Program-made: the position numbers and the translations under genes | Part shown: one piece after another, positions 22,031 to 35,538 of the stretch | Layout: each line of letters opens with the position of its first letter | Position numbering within the stretch: position 1 is the stretch's first letter | Origin: Leucocoprinus leucothites | Lineage: Eukaryota > Basidiomycota > Agaricomycetes > Agaricales > Agaricaceae | NCBI GenBank assembly: GCA_013368445.1 | Contig: JAACJO010000002.1 | Coordinates: 2,976,001 to 3,040,000, forward strand | Direction: 5' to 3' | Length of the DNA: 64,000 bases | The notes under the pieces: generated by a model | The model's input: only the letters and a program-made list of their open reading frames with translations | Told to the model about the DNA's origin: nothing | The model's database searches: none

Positions 22031-24564
22031 TCAAAAAGGAATCAGATATGCTCCTTGAGTTTTTCGCCTATCTCAACCATATACATCTGTACTGGTTCTA
22101 TCAGGCAGGCTCTCAAGAAATGACTGGGATCGCCTCGTGGAATAGAACCATACGTTCTATGATAGAGACTGCCGGGTACCCGAGTAAGAACGAGAGAAGA
22201 GGGGGGATTAGAAGTGAGAGATGGTCCAGGCTTGATTTTGAGCCGTTGGTGAAGCACCGTCCTGAAGCCCCGGTACATTCTAGGTGCTTGTATCATACCT
22301 TGACAATACTCATCTCAATAAAATGGTTATTCACATTAGCCCAGATACTCGGATAACGTACGTTTGTTACGCGAGCGCTTGCCTTCTCACGATGTCAACG
22401 TCACCAATCTTGGGCTCGCATCTATTCGGGTGCGTGAACTTGACTGTGATGTCTGCCTCAGACTACCCACACTCTGCTCAAATCATTCCTTTCCCTCGAT
22501 CGTCAGCTGGCCATCCTTCGAAGCGTCATTACACTATGCCATCAGAAATATGCTCAAGAATCGATCGTCCAACTCTCTGGGTCAGCATCGCGGATATCCA
22601 AGTTGTTTCCGACGTCCACCTTCAATCTGCTTCCTGTTCGTCTGTTGCCAGAGCAAAGATACCTTATGCCCTGAACTTCTTATCCCTATCATACCTGACC
22701 GTGGACGTAGGGAACCTGCGACTTACTCCACGAACAATGTTATTCTCTTTTGCGGCCTACAAACCCTCGATGCTGATGCCCTCAGGGTCAATGAACCAGT
22801 TCTTGTCAATTATTAATCGCTTCTGGTACCGTTCAATTCGACTCGCAGCCCGCATTAAAGCAGGCTCGGCCTTCTTATCGGTTGACACCTCAGGAGTCTG
22901 GAAAGACTGTTGACGTGGCTTTAGAGTAACCCACTTTTACCAAGCTCCCGATCAGACTAGGATACTCTGGTATTCCGCTGTAGTGGCCCTGGTAGCGTAT
23001 TGGACATGTCAAAGTCGGGCTCCGTCAAGTGCTCTGAAACTCACGGACGCGATATGAACCTGGTAGTTCTTCATTCTTCTCGCTTTCGATGCTGCGGCAG
23101 AACTCCTTCGCGGCAATTTCTTGAGGTAGATGCATGAATGTACGAAGTTCTCTCACAACTACAAGTACATTTGATACGACGGAATGGCGTGACGCTCACA
23201 CTGGGGCACGAAATATTTTTGCCCATGAAAACGCGAGGGCTCAATCCCAGTTCTTCAATCTGGTCCCGGAGGCAACTCCCTTGTGAGCAAGAATCCTGGC
23301 CCTCCTTTGTCTCTTCCTCCAAAAAGGCTCAATGTCACTCATGACTTCAAGTAAGAAAGGCACGAGTTCATTGCACGATATACCAGGAGAGCCGTACAAC
23401 CTTTTTTTCGACCCGGTACACGGTCATTTGGATGTAGGCCGAGACGACTCGACTAAGGGGCTATCTCAACGCGGGAGGGATTTGCGACAGGCATGGTTGT
23501 GTATCACTGGCTACAAGGGCAAGATTTACTGTGGTAGCTGCGGCGATAGCGCAAAATCTTGGTTATTCGGCGACTGGAAGTAGGATATAATCCCTGCTTA
23601 ATCGTACTTTGGATAGGTCTATATTCGCGTTGTTGATGACAGACGACTTGCTAGCTGAATGTTCTGGACTGTCGTTTAGATGATGGCTAGGAGTAGAAGA
23701 CGGGTCGTCGTTGTCGTCGAGGAGCATCGATTACCAGTATGGTGAAGAGATAAAGGACGGGTCAACAATGTAATAATGGCGAGCGCGACTGAATCAAACA
23801 GTCGCTGGGCTTCAGAACCGACCCAGAGCGCAGACAAAGAGATTAGCAAAGAGGAATCAAATATTAAGCCAGGATTGAGTGAGAGAGCGATGAGAGAGAA
23901 TAGAGAGAGACCAAATGGATAAAGACAGAGAAAAATTCTTGGAAGACTTGAAAGTTTTGAGAAGGGGAAACGAAAGTATTGGATTCACAGAGGACGGACT
24001 ACAATCAGCCGGTTTATATAGCAACGATGTCCTAAATTTTTGTGACACAAGGTTCTGTAGAAAAGAGAAAAGTAAGAGGTTTAATGAGCTAGCGTCGAAA
24101 ATTTGTAGCCATGAGATGTAAAACAGAAGCGATACCAGAAGGAGAGATCAAATGACATTTAGAATAGAAAACATGAACAAAACTTTTAAGAAAGCGGGAA
24201 ATTAATTCAAGGAGAAACATTGAAGGGATATTAAGTAGTACCAAGCCCAAACATCTCCAGTGCCCGTGGATCAAATTTCCAGCAAGTACCCACCAGAATC
24301 GTCTCCGGGATGTTACAGAAGCCAGAATACTCGGTATGTCTCTCGAGCTGAGCGGAGTCAATGTCAGTCGCCGTGATGATACGAACGGATGAGAATGAAT
24401 GAGGCTCCTTCCTAATACCGTTTGGCGGATACTATGATACCTAATTTGATAAATTGTCCTGATGCAGCATGATATGATGGTGGTAGCGGTAGAATTACAA
24501 ACAAAATTAAATAAACAAAACATAAGGTCTATAACCTATCCACACACGGGCAGCTGAAAACCAC
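22031..24564. other. Unannotated 2.5-kb stretch before the thiolase
   Basis: Overlapping open frames exist (22284-22913 plus, 209 codons; 22364-22816 plus, 150 codons; 23332-23583 plus, 83 codons), but none shows a domain, intron logic or family resemblance. The two longest overlap each other in different frames. A purine-rich AG stretch lies near 23850-24200. The last ~300 bp hold the thiolase 3' region. Confidence 0.35.
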
Positions 24565-25842
24565 CTAGTGCTCACTGACGAACACAGCTGCCATACCCAT
24601 ACCAGATCCAATACACATCGAGGTAACGAACACCCGCTTGCCGTTCTGCTTGGCGATATTAAGACCAGTAGCAACCTGGCGTGCACCGGTGCAACCAAGC
24701 GGGTGACCCATGGCGATAGCACCGCCATTCAGGTTGACCTTCTCAAAGGGAATTTTCAGGTGTTGAATGGAGAAGACAGCCTGGCTGGCGAATGCTTCGT
24801 TGATCTCATAGAAATCAACCTCGTCTTTGGTGATGCCAACAAGGTCGAGGACCTTTGGAATGGCGAATGCGGGACCAACACCCATGATGCGTGGAGGAAC
24901 ACCAACGACAGCGGATGTGACGAATTTGCCGACGATGGGAAGACCGAGTTTCTTGGCGACAGAGCGACGGGCGAGGAGGACTGCGGCAGCACCATCGGAA
25001 ACCTGTGAGGCATTCCCTGCGTGTGTAGTGCCGTTTTTGGTGAAAGCGGGTTTAAGCTTGGCAAGGCTCTCGGCAGTAACACCGTCACGAATGCCATCGT
25101 CGGAGTCGACAACAATTTCGGCTTCCTTCTCGGTCTTGGGATCGATAATGGTTGTTTTGATGGGAATGATTTCGTCCTTGAATTTGCCGGCCTTGTTGGC
25201 CGCGGCTGCCTTCTGGAAGGACTTGGCAGAGAACTCGTCTTGAACTTTGCGAGGAATGTTAAAATCGGCGGCGACGTTTTCGGAAGTGATACCCATAGGA
25301 ATAAGGCAGTCCTCAGACTCCTGGTTCGCGAGAATGGCATCGGAAACCTCAGGCGCGGCACGAGAGCCATAGCCATGAGTCATGGATTCAACACCGGCAC
25401 CTACGCAGTGGTTGGTAACGGATCATAAGAATCAGCAAATTGCTAAATACGTACCAATACCGATGTCAATTTGGCCAGCCTTAATCTCGTTTGCAATCTG
25501 GGTTACAGCGGTGAGGCCAGAGGAGCACTGTCGGTTAACCGTGTTAAGGGCAGTGGTGTTAGGAATGCCAGCGTGCAGGGCGGCCATGCGAGCGGCTGAA
25601 GCTCCGCCGCCAGGGGGAAGTACATTTCCAACAGCGATGTCTTCAATAAGCTTAGGATCGAGGTTAACACGAGTGTAAACGGCTTTGAGAACATTGGAGA
25701 GGATGAAATCGGGTTTGGTGTCCTTGAAACCACCCTTCCTTCCTTTGGTCATCGCTGAGCGAAGTGCGCAAACAATAACGACATCATCGTCGCGCTTTTC
25801 AAGGAGACGCTGGTATGCAGAAGATGAAGATTGTGTAGCCAT
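24565..25842 (-). CDS. POT1: 3-ketoacyl-CoA thiolase (acetyl-CoA acyltransferase)
   Basis: Two exons (minus): 25455-25842 and 24565-25400, intron 54 bp (gtacgt...gcgtag); 1224 nt, 407 residues. It catalyses the last step of fatty-acid beta-oxidation, splitting 3-ketoacyl-CoA with CoA. Catalytic residues are all present: nucleophile Cys106 in 'NRQCSSG', His362 in 'GGAIAMGHPLGCTGAR' and Cys392 in 'MCIGSGMG'. 'AGVESMTHGY', 'NASQVSDGAAAVLLA' and 'YEINEAFASQA' are further family signatures. Length and order match fungal peroxisomal Pot1/Fox3 (ACAA1 type). Targeting is odd: the N-terminal 'QRLLEKRDDD' only partly fits the PTS2 pattern because the His/Gln at the eighth place is Asp, and the C-terminus 'VSEH' is not a PTS1. 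It may be peroxisomal through a degenerate signal or an alternative start, or cytosolic. High-GC, well-conserved exon in contrast to neighbours. Confidence 0.95.
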
Positions 25843-28800
25843 TGGGGAGGTGTGAAAGAAGGTGAGAGTGACCGTGGAGGCGTCTATCCGGATTTATAAT
25901 GCCTGACCGGGATACGATTGGCGGAAATCACATGTCAAATAACCGGCGCCATCAGCAGTCACCGGCTATCCCCCTATCCTCCCCTCCAACGCTCTACTGT
26001 ACCCGCCTACATCCACCATTTCACGTGTATACGTGGAGGACTACCCGCTAGGATACCATACGTGCTTTCTGGTCCTCATGTGAGCTGCATAGGCACAGTG
26101 AAGTTGTGATATTTGGATCGTGGATCTAATTACGTGCCGGCTATTCATTTGGTTCCGTAGGTATTCAGATGAACTTCGAAGTCGAATAGAAATTTCAATA
26201 ACAAAGTCGATCAACTCACAAGTCTTTCTCAGGAACGCCCTTTAGGATGTTTCTCCTGGAGACACCCGCTAAATCACTTTTGATGTTATTGGTGTTGGCT
26301 GGGTTATTTGCGCTGGTAAGCTCCCAGAGATGGTTTGGAGCCGAAGGTGCCGACGAGGTCATACTAGTGGGAGTACTTGGAGCTGGCTAGGAGCAGTGTT
26401 TACACTCATTGTGATTCTAATTCAATCCGATTCTGTTTTCGTCCTGAAATGACTGGGCCCAGAAAATGACGATTTTATCCCGGATCATTCCTAGGTTGGA
26501 GGATTTTGAGGATACGGAGAAAGCTCAGAGAACGATTTATGTTGTCCAACTATCTGAACGCTGAGTGCCTCTGGAGTTAACCCTGGACCGTGACTATACC
26601 CCTTTCCTGAGACAAGCTCATGCTATTGGTGGAGGTTTATGGAGTTCAGGGACCAAGTGTGCGACGAGAAAGCGACCCCTAGGAGCCGCACAAAACCAAC
26701 CAGATCAATTTCGAAGTTGTCTGTCGTCGGGAACTACTTGAAGTCGTTGAAATTTCAGCAGTGGATAACACATCCAGGTGCAGTTTTTCCACCCTGGAAA
26801 TATTTTCTGCGAGGGAAGAGAAGGTTTCCATTGTCTCCAAGAGAAGAGTCCGTGAGGTTTGAAAATATATAGCAGGGACTTTGAAAAGGTACGACGTCGG
26901 ATGGTATTTGAGGAATTTCCCAATTTACCTCACGGTATCCCTACAGTTCCCAGGCCCACTACGATGGAGGTTTATCAAACTTAAAGATGCACAAGGATCT
27001 GTTAAGCACCATTCATACCGACGCCGACACTTTCGTGTGACTGCGGGAACCGGTCCGCTCGAAATTGGAGCAATACATTAGGGCTGTTCGCAAAAGAACT
27101 CGAAGGAGCTTCGAGCACATAGACGCACACGAATAGTAGGCCACCTCTATTTTTGGGTCAGTACCCCGCTGGCTGGCTCGCGGGCGAAACTTCCCATGAT
27201 TTATCTCCTGAATGCAGGTACTCCGCCGATGGACTGATCGAGCTTCATCGAACGCCTCAGCATATCACGGTTCTTGCCCCAGCTCGCATGCTTTCTAGAT
27301 GTCAGGGAAGTCTAATTAGTGGCCCTTGGAGAATGCATGAGACCTGACGCGGAACAGCAGTGATGTGATAGCGCCTTCTAGCACAAAACGGAAAGCCAGA
27401 ATGGCAGGAAGCCGTCGAGTCGTTCGGGAATGTCACAGGCTATGATTTTCGAGCCTCCTTACTTCGGAGTCCAGCTCGAAGCGACCGTGAAAATGCCGCG
27501 ACCTCGTGATCTTGCTATGCCTGAAACTATACGTCTTTGCCGTCAGCTCACCCACTTTTACTGTGGACTGAGTAGAACGGGGTAGGTCGAGACTTCCTTG
27601 ACAAACGGATGTGACATTAACAGATAACAGCAGATCGATCATCGAATGTAATTATGACCTTGGATCCGAATGATTGTATAGATGATGAGCATCAAGCAAA
27701 TCAGACTGTTACAGGCTTCTTCCTTTAATATGACAACCCCATCTGACACAACTCATGAGCCTTTCAAAGCCTGAACTGCGTAAACAGCAAACAGGGTCTC
27801 CTATCAAAGTAAAACAGAGAAGCATCCACAGGGGCGTGCTCAAGTCACACAGCAATCGGGCTGCTTAGGCAGCCGCAGGTGAGCTTTAGCGCTAGTCTCG
27901 TGGTTCGGCGTTCAATGTCACTGCTGTCCACCCTTTTGGAGTATGTATGGTGCGTCAGTCCGCATTCGCGACTCGGAGCTTCGACATGAAGATAATTCTT
28001 GATTGAAAAGGTGTTCCAATTGTCCTGTGATCCCAGATCGGGATCAAGAGCGGAGAAAATGATTCATGGAACAGGAAGCATTTGACAGCAACCCCTTTCA
28101 TCGTGACCCGATTTCTGGGGTCATAGTATTTTAAAGTAAAACGTTGAGCCGGTGCCAAGCTCATACCTTTGGAGAATATGTGGGAAGGATGCTATATACT
28201 ATCCAAGTGAGATAGTTCACTCGAGTATTTTGCCCGACATGGAGAGTCACACAGTATGTCTGCTGGCTTTGGTTGTAGTTGTCATGACACAGTCGAGGTA
28301 TAGGAGGTAGGATTGATGAGTGCGTTTTCGTATTTGGCGTCAGATTGCGGTGGTTGGCCTCCAATCGATCGACTACAACAGTTGAGGTATCAATACACGT
28401 GGAACTCGGTTCGTACGAGGAGATAATTCTGTCACTCGAGGTCATATGTCCTTCTTAGAAGGAAGTCATGGCCGATTGAATGGAGTCCGGAGGTCGTGGT
28501 GAAGCCTTTGATGTAAAGGTTTTGGTACATGTGCTATGTACTGTGCATGAGTAATTAACTTACATGAAGCGATCTGGTATGGCCGCCTGGTGTTAAAACA
28601 TTTCACCCCTCATCCGAAGTTCGCAGCAATCCCAAGTTCTCGCCTTGTAAGAAGCGAAGCTCACAAATTTCTTACCTGGAGCCGAGGGTCTTTCGTACGT
28701 ATACCCGTGAGTTTGGAAGCCGAAATATGGGGTATTTCGTCGCACTATTAATGCGAGTGCGGGTACAAGGTGGTAGTGTATATTAAAATGTTCCAACAGA

Positions 28801-31800
28801 TAAGGCACAATGTGCGTCATATTTGATGTTACATGCTGGCTTAGATCAAAGTTCACCGCCGTTGCATCGGATGCTAATCTAATGGGTCAAACGGCCAGAA
28901 CTCGGGGACGATCAATGGATACTCGTGTCAAAATTGTTGTATAGTACGCAGCGGAAAACCATATGTAAATATTTATATCAAAGGGCCTTCTTTCCTTCCA
29001 AAATACCCTCTGCTGTATCATGAGAATTCTACGCAACCGAACCCCTCAGACCTAAGCCAGCCCAGCTACAAAAACGAGAAGCTTAATATGTCGGCCGCTG
29101 CAAAGCCATCTATCCACGGGGTCAGCATTCTCATACGGCATCCTCGTGTTTTGACCAGAGCACGCGGGTCATGTCACTCGTGCGATCATAAGGTTTTCCA
29201 GGAAGACCCTAATCGTAAGTACCTGGTCTCCAGGCAATTCCCTTACATCAGATTTGGTCAGACTGCTAGTATGAGAAATTAAGCTAGGATTCTATCAGAT
29301 CTATGAAAATCATGCAGAAATCAGATGTTCGTTTAAATCTTTCTTGCCTTCTGCGCCCACCATCAGAGGAAGCAAACGCCCTGGCGCCCATCCAGAACTC
29401 CATCCAGCGCTGTTGCTATGAGTGTTTGAAAAAGGTCTGCAAGGAGACAAATTAATAGCAACTAGGAACCTTCAAATTATCGAGCCTACAAGGCAGGCCG
29501 AAGCCTCAGATGCCCGAGGTGTCACGGCTGTGAGACTTAGTTGACTGCCCATTGTATGGTACTCTGGATAGTGGACCCGGGCTTGAAGCTAAGAACACGA
29601 AAATTTTCCTTCGACTTTCCCAGAGCCAACTCTCCACAATTTGCCAGCCTCCCACGAGTTTCAAGGTACTTTGCTGAGTAGGGATGTCACATCAAACCCT
29701 TCAAGTTTCAAGTGGCGCTACTGAAAACGGAAGGAATTTATACCATTAAAGGAATTATCCGTTCTCGACCTCTTTACCTCGTCGTCACGAAACAAGAGTG
29801 ATGAGAAACTAGGCTCGTGAACTATTTGAAAAATCGGAGATCTGAATTACACTCAAGCACGGTTAGCAGGAATCCAATGCAACGCTGAGCGCTGACTTAC
29901 AGAGCTCGGCCAAAATGGGAGGCTAGAGTCTTCTACTTCTGACTGAACACGCAACGTCGGCCTGGAGCTCATATTCCGGAGTATCTGAAGACTCATATGG
30001 CTAACCTGTCAGCCCTTCCGGGCTGATAGTAGCGCCGCCGCGCATGGACAATAGCGGGGTTAAGCTTTGTTTAATTATAGACTTACCCCAAGTTTTCTGG
30101 TACCGGTTCACCAATGAAAATATTCCAATGCAAACCTTGTTTGACACTGGCTTCATATGTTCTGGAAGGGCAGTGGCCTTGGAGGGGTGTGCTTGAGGAG
30201 TACACCACGCAGCTCTTGCATTGTAGTCCGCAATAATACTCATATTTTCAAAGAGGGAATGGAAGCAGCTGCGGGCTGTCCGTCAGTATCCATCCATTCA
30301 GTGCTGTAGACCAGTGACATGGCAATCAGTGTAATAGAGCACTTCTCTTTGATCATAAGTTCTCCGGAACATGTCAATAATCAACATTGCGCCCTCGGGC
30401 ACATGAATGCATACATTCCCAGCGCCAAGCATGATCGGGAAGCCCAGTCATGTAACCTCCAGTGCTCACGGAGTGATTCTTCATCAACTTCATCCATCTC
30501 ATCTGTTCATCAGACATCCTACAATCTCCAAATAACACGTCCAAAAGCATCTACCTCTAAATGTTCCGCAGTACAATGTCATAACAAGTACGACAAGCTT
30601 AGATCAACTGTAGTATTATCCCATCGATATTCGGGATAGCGGCTCGGATGCAAGATATTTTCGATGCTGGTGGCTGAAGTGTCATTTTCATTTGGGCACT
30701 GCCTGTATCTCTAGACCAGTACTGGCACGCAGCATGCTTACTCAAATCATGCGCTATTGTGCGATTGTGCTTCTTGTCTAAGTACTGTGTAATGATCGAT
30801 CAAGCTTTATGCCCACGATTGGATTGAGCTGACGGCGGCATCAATACGACCCTTGCTGTGTGGCCGGACTTCTCGCTTCCCCTGAGCATCGATAGATCTT
30901 CAAACTTTTCTCCGCCGGGGCTCAAGGTATATAGCTCTGATTCCATGGCACTGTCTTTGAATTCTAGCCAGTAGTTATGCGTTCGCAGAGTTCTAGGTTC
31001 AAGCCGTTCATGATGTAAACATCCTGTTTCTGTCCGAAACAGAAATAAATAAATCAAGTGTGAGCAAGGGCATCCCAAATTGATTTATATGGATTCGTGG
31101 ACAGGGTGGACATGATCCCTTCGTGGGGCCTATCGCGCGGGCAGTCCTACGAACGGAAGGGATGAATCACTAATCACTGCCAACCGGGGTCTAAGGGGAG
31201 TGAATGATCGAATGAACGACCTTAGCTGGGTGAGTTTGTTCACTGGGCTTCATTATGGTTCAAAACGTGTGTGTTTGATCACCTTCCGAATGACATTGAT
31301 GCCATATACATTGTTTCGAGTGCCAGCTTGATGACCGTTTCCGTAAAAATAACTAGATCATACTTAGTGTGGCAACTAATTACGAGTCTAAAGATGAATT
31401 ACGGTGAGGCTGTCCGATGTTTGGATAGCATCGGACGCTCTTGTTCTCTGCATGCGATTGTAGCTTCAAGCACATGGTGTATACACCAATGTGTATACTC
31501 GCTGCTCTTTGCAGTATCGCGATAGTGGACACTTATGGATGCTGATGGGAAGCTGTTTCTATGTAGGAACAGTCCCGATAAAGCACGGCCCATGATGCCG
31601 ATGTCTTCGACTTCCCGTCCTTTTTATCCCCCACCTTTCTCCGAGCGCCAGACCACAGAAGACACAATCCCTTGGCAGGTGGTGCTGATTAGTGATCCAA
31701 CATTACACGAGCTGTGCACTCCATCATCAAGGGCCTAGGAACAAGTATACATACTTTGGTCAGCCAATTGATACCAACCACTTATCGAGATCATGCTCAA

Positions 31801-34800
31801 TGAATTCAGACAAATTAAGCCGGGGAATCAGATGCATCAACAATCAACATCGCTTAGTCAGGCTGCGAGCCTCTTGCTATTCTCAGTGTGCAGTTGAGTC
31901 CCTAGTAGAGATCATGTAGAGAGTGAGCCCCGGTCGGCTTATGATGATATCATCTGGAGTTTCGAGCCGGGTCATATTGAGTATGGGCCAATAAACATAG
32001 AAACATTGGTCCCCGATATATTGATGCCTGAGGCTCGGGGAACAGACTCGGAACAAATGTATTCAGTCGGAGCTGGGATTTTATATCTCGGCAAACATAC
32101 TGTTCCACTACAGCTCAGGTGTCGCGAAAGCTTTCAGGTCCCAAAAGGGCTGATCGAGGCTTCTGATGCCGCTTGCCTCCTTGACCACATTAGGGTCGTG
32201 CACAATCAAAATGGCCTGGGTTGGCGCCTATCCCCGGTGTAATTGATGCACTCGATAAGCTCTTCCTTGCACTTGCTGGACTAATAGAACCGCCTCCACA
32301 AGCTCACTTTCTTACGTCGATCATTCACCACAGCGAATTTAAATTAGTCAACCAGCTGGTCGTAGCGTCTTCTCCCACCACTGGTTCTTTCCATATCTAA
32401 CTACAAAGCACATTCCTTCCCCGCAAGAACTAGCCGGTCGAGACGTTTGAACATCCAAAGGATAAAGTCTAATCCGGTTATTTGCGAATGCAGAAGAAGG
32501 GGAAGCAATGGGGAAGCCAAGGAAGACTGACACGGTAGGGTAATGTGGTATATCCGATGAGCCTGGAGCATCGTCGTAGCATTATCCCCCCAAGGTCAGA
32601 TAGTCTCCAAATGTGTTCATTCACTGACTCCATTCGACCGCACTGCTCTTAATCAACGTGATGGCAGAGGAAAGCGCAGGGACCAGCTAAAGCACTGTCA
32701 CGGTGAGCACATGTCGTTGCTACTCGGGACTCTTCAACCACCGACGCACCCGAATTGTGAGATGAGGGTCACACCGCATTCCATATGTATCATGAGGCAA
32801 GCTTCTCAATTCAACGGCTGTTCTCCCCTCGGGAAATCCCTCCTTTTCAATGTAGTCGTGCTACACGTATGATTCAGCCGGATACCTACGAGGAGAGATA
32901 GCACTAGTAGCACTACAGTCAACCAAAGCTCTAGAAGTATATCGCCGCAATCAATTGTACGTGTACAAGCAGTTAGCGGCGCACCAATAGTCTTGCGCAT
33001 CTGGTTATCAACGACCCAACCGACCAGAAACTACCGATAGGATAGCACAAAAGAGACTCTCGCTTTCATTCACCGAGTCCTTCCTCGTACGCACCAGATT
33101 TTCAGACTTCCTTCTTGAACTTCCAGTTAGGCCCACCGGCAGAGTTACCGCTCTTCAATCTGAAAGCAATGCCAGTTCACCTTGGTCACCTAGTCCTACG
33201 ACTCCCAGTAGCCTCTTTCGTAAAAATCATCTAGTGGATAGGATCTGGAAATACAAGGAACCGCAAGTGAGTTGTCAGGGCCAGTAGCCACCCCGACTCG
33301 GTGGAAAAAAAGAAATGCGAGAAAGAAAGGGTCTGTATACATTTATCCTTGTGTCGTCATCGACGACGGTTGTCCACCTGGCCAGATGCAACACCGTTGG
33401 TGGTTCCTTGATTCCGAACGGCGGGTTTTCCCCAGACCTAGATGGATGTCCTTTCTCTCTTCGTCGGTCATTCTATCCACGCCTCTGCGCGCCGCTTTTG
33501 AGGACCTTCGCCTCGCTTCACTCGAAACAACAACGCAATTGCCAAGCCTTCAGAGAAGTGTATATTTAGACTTCCCAGCGGTGACGCATAACCGCTTGCA
33601 TACTAGGGGTATACCTGTAATATGGCAGATTGGGTTAAATGGACATAAGCCGCCTGGTGCAATTTCCCTTTTCCATAATGGAAGGAACGGCATAACCGTC
33701 ATGCCTCAATGTGTTTCAAGGAAACGAAAAGAAGAACTTCTATTAGGGAAGGGTGTGTGGTGCATGTAGTAAAGGTAATACTTACCGAGTGGAAGTGGCC
33801 ACAAGTTCTCAGGAAACGGGGGGCGCATCGACGCATCGGCGGATCATGATGGCCCAACAGATGGGAAGGGCATCCAGATGGAATCAGATGACATGAATGA
33901 GGTGAGTCGTCCCCCTTCTTATCCGCGCGCTAGATTGATCTAAATATGTCTTGCCTTGTTCTATAGGCCCCCCCTGGCCTGGCCCTTCATATTAATCGTG
34001 ACAGGCCATAATGCAACAGCCTTTCACGAGATCTCAGAAGAGAGCACAATGGCATAAAGAAATTATCGAAAGAAGTAACGAGGAGGTAAACAATCGCCTG
34101 CACAACACCGTTCAGGGACATCAATAACTGCCGAATTTGGAGTTATGATCCACCACCCCAGCCACATCCACCACAAACCAACGCACTGTTGAATGGTGCG
34201 TATGTCACCCATGTCGTCAGAGCATCCCCTAATCATGACACTATCTGTAACTCGGCTCCTTGAGAATTTTTGAGTTTTCGACGCGTGGCGTCCTAGCCTC
34301 CCTTGTTGGTATATATGTTACCCACCGCATTATACCAGTTTAGTGCATTGTATATACACGCGATTATGGCGACTCTCTATAGTAGATTCTTCTGCCGGAA
34401 AACCTTGTTGGAAGTGAGAAGAGCAGTTCGAGCCGACAAAAGTGCGTGGGCGTTTGTTCCCACAGCTTCACAGGGATATCCTTCGTAACCCAATACGGAC
34501 TAGTGTTCCATGACAGTAGGACCAATTCTGAGGAAGTCTTCGCCGGCTCCTATGTAGGTGAAGAGGAACGACAGTGGGTAATTCTCATCAGCGCCACATC
34601 ACTGGCATCCATGATCTAGCCTCTAGGCCCCAATGATTCTTTGACTTCGGCGCTAAATTGTAGTTGGCCAAGCAAGATCCGAGCTCAGTTGAATAAAGAG
34701 TGTGAAATTCTCACAAGGAACAAAGCAAGCTTATGGGACCCCGGTTGAATCCAAAGGCTCGCTGAAACGGCGAAGAATTCCGGGCAAAACCAATTGAAGC

Positions 34801-35538
34801 CGTAATCTCAGCGGCCTCTGCCTCAGCCACCAAAACGTTCCCGCGAACATCAGAGCATCAGATGTATGCACCATACTCACTAACGGAATGCCAATCACGG
34901 AACAAAAGTACAACTGATCTCAGAGCCTAGTATGCCCTCCGCAAAGCGCAATCGCGCTTGAGAACCAGGGCCCGCGTGTGTGCGTGCCCCCAGTAGGCGC
35001 CGGTATATACTCGTTCAAATATCCAGGACTCTCTCTTATGAAACTGCGGCTCCCGAACCCTATCCAGGGGTCCCACTGAAATGGAACCCTCGAGAATCGG
35101 AAAAATGATGCTAGGCAAATCTCAGTCAGGACTTAGCAGTACAGTATCTCTCCTTTGTTTGTTTTGAGAAAGAGCCTTTCAAATTCTCTCCGCAGTTTAC
35201 GGGAAATCGGTGCATGGAGGTGTTCCGCCGTGAGGCATGGGCAATCTGATGGCACATCGACGCCTCGTGGAGCCGTGACTGTAAGATGTTGATCGATAGG
35301 CCTCAAGGCTTCGGCTTCGGCGTTTGACAAGGCAATATTTCATAAACGAAGAAAAGTAGAGGGGGAGAGCATATGCATATGTCGATGATGGAATGGAATG
35401 GAATCAATAAATATATATATATTACACTATACGTCACGTGTAGTGCAATCCCTTGAACCACTCCCAGATCTCAATATTCAATAAATGTCTCGACAACAAA
35501 ATTTCATGCATTATGTTCCAATACCCATTTCCTTCCCA
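25843..35538. other. 9.7-kb gene desert
   Basis: No frame here shows a recognisable domain, and open frames are short (mostly 60-110 codons) and overlap across frames. The longest is 33272-33769 plus (165 codons), which I do not recognise. I found no long inverted or direct repeats, long terminal repeats or transposase motifs by eye. Composition is mixed, consistent with old decayed mobile DNA or long intergenic sequence. A short (AT)n tract lies near 35407-35420. The thiolase promoter occupies the left end, and the 3' region of the next F-box gene the right end. Confidence 0.45.

Noticed and set aside
22284..22913. 209-codon plus-strand frame
   Set aside because: Overlaps a 150-codon frame in another phase, shows no recognisable domain or signal peptide, and there is no flanking splice logic.
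24568..25428. Long open frames on the plus strand opposite the thiolase
   Set aside because: They mirror the codon structure of the conserved minus-strand gene and have no domain of their own.
33272..33769. 165-codon plus-strand frame in the desert
   Set aside because: No domain, repeat or family resemblance; a second overlapping frame is also open, suggesting composition rather than coding.
34731..34913. Stretch that in one minus-strand frame gives 'DVRGNV', like the lectins' 'EVRGNV'
   Set aside because: Only six residues match, with no QxW repeats or matching intron structure nearby; probably chance.
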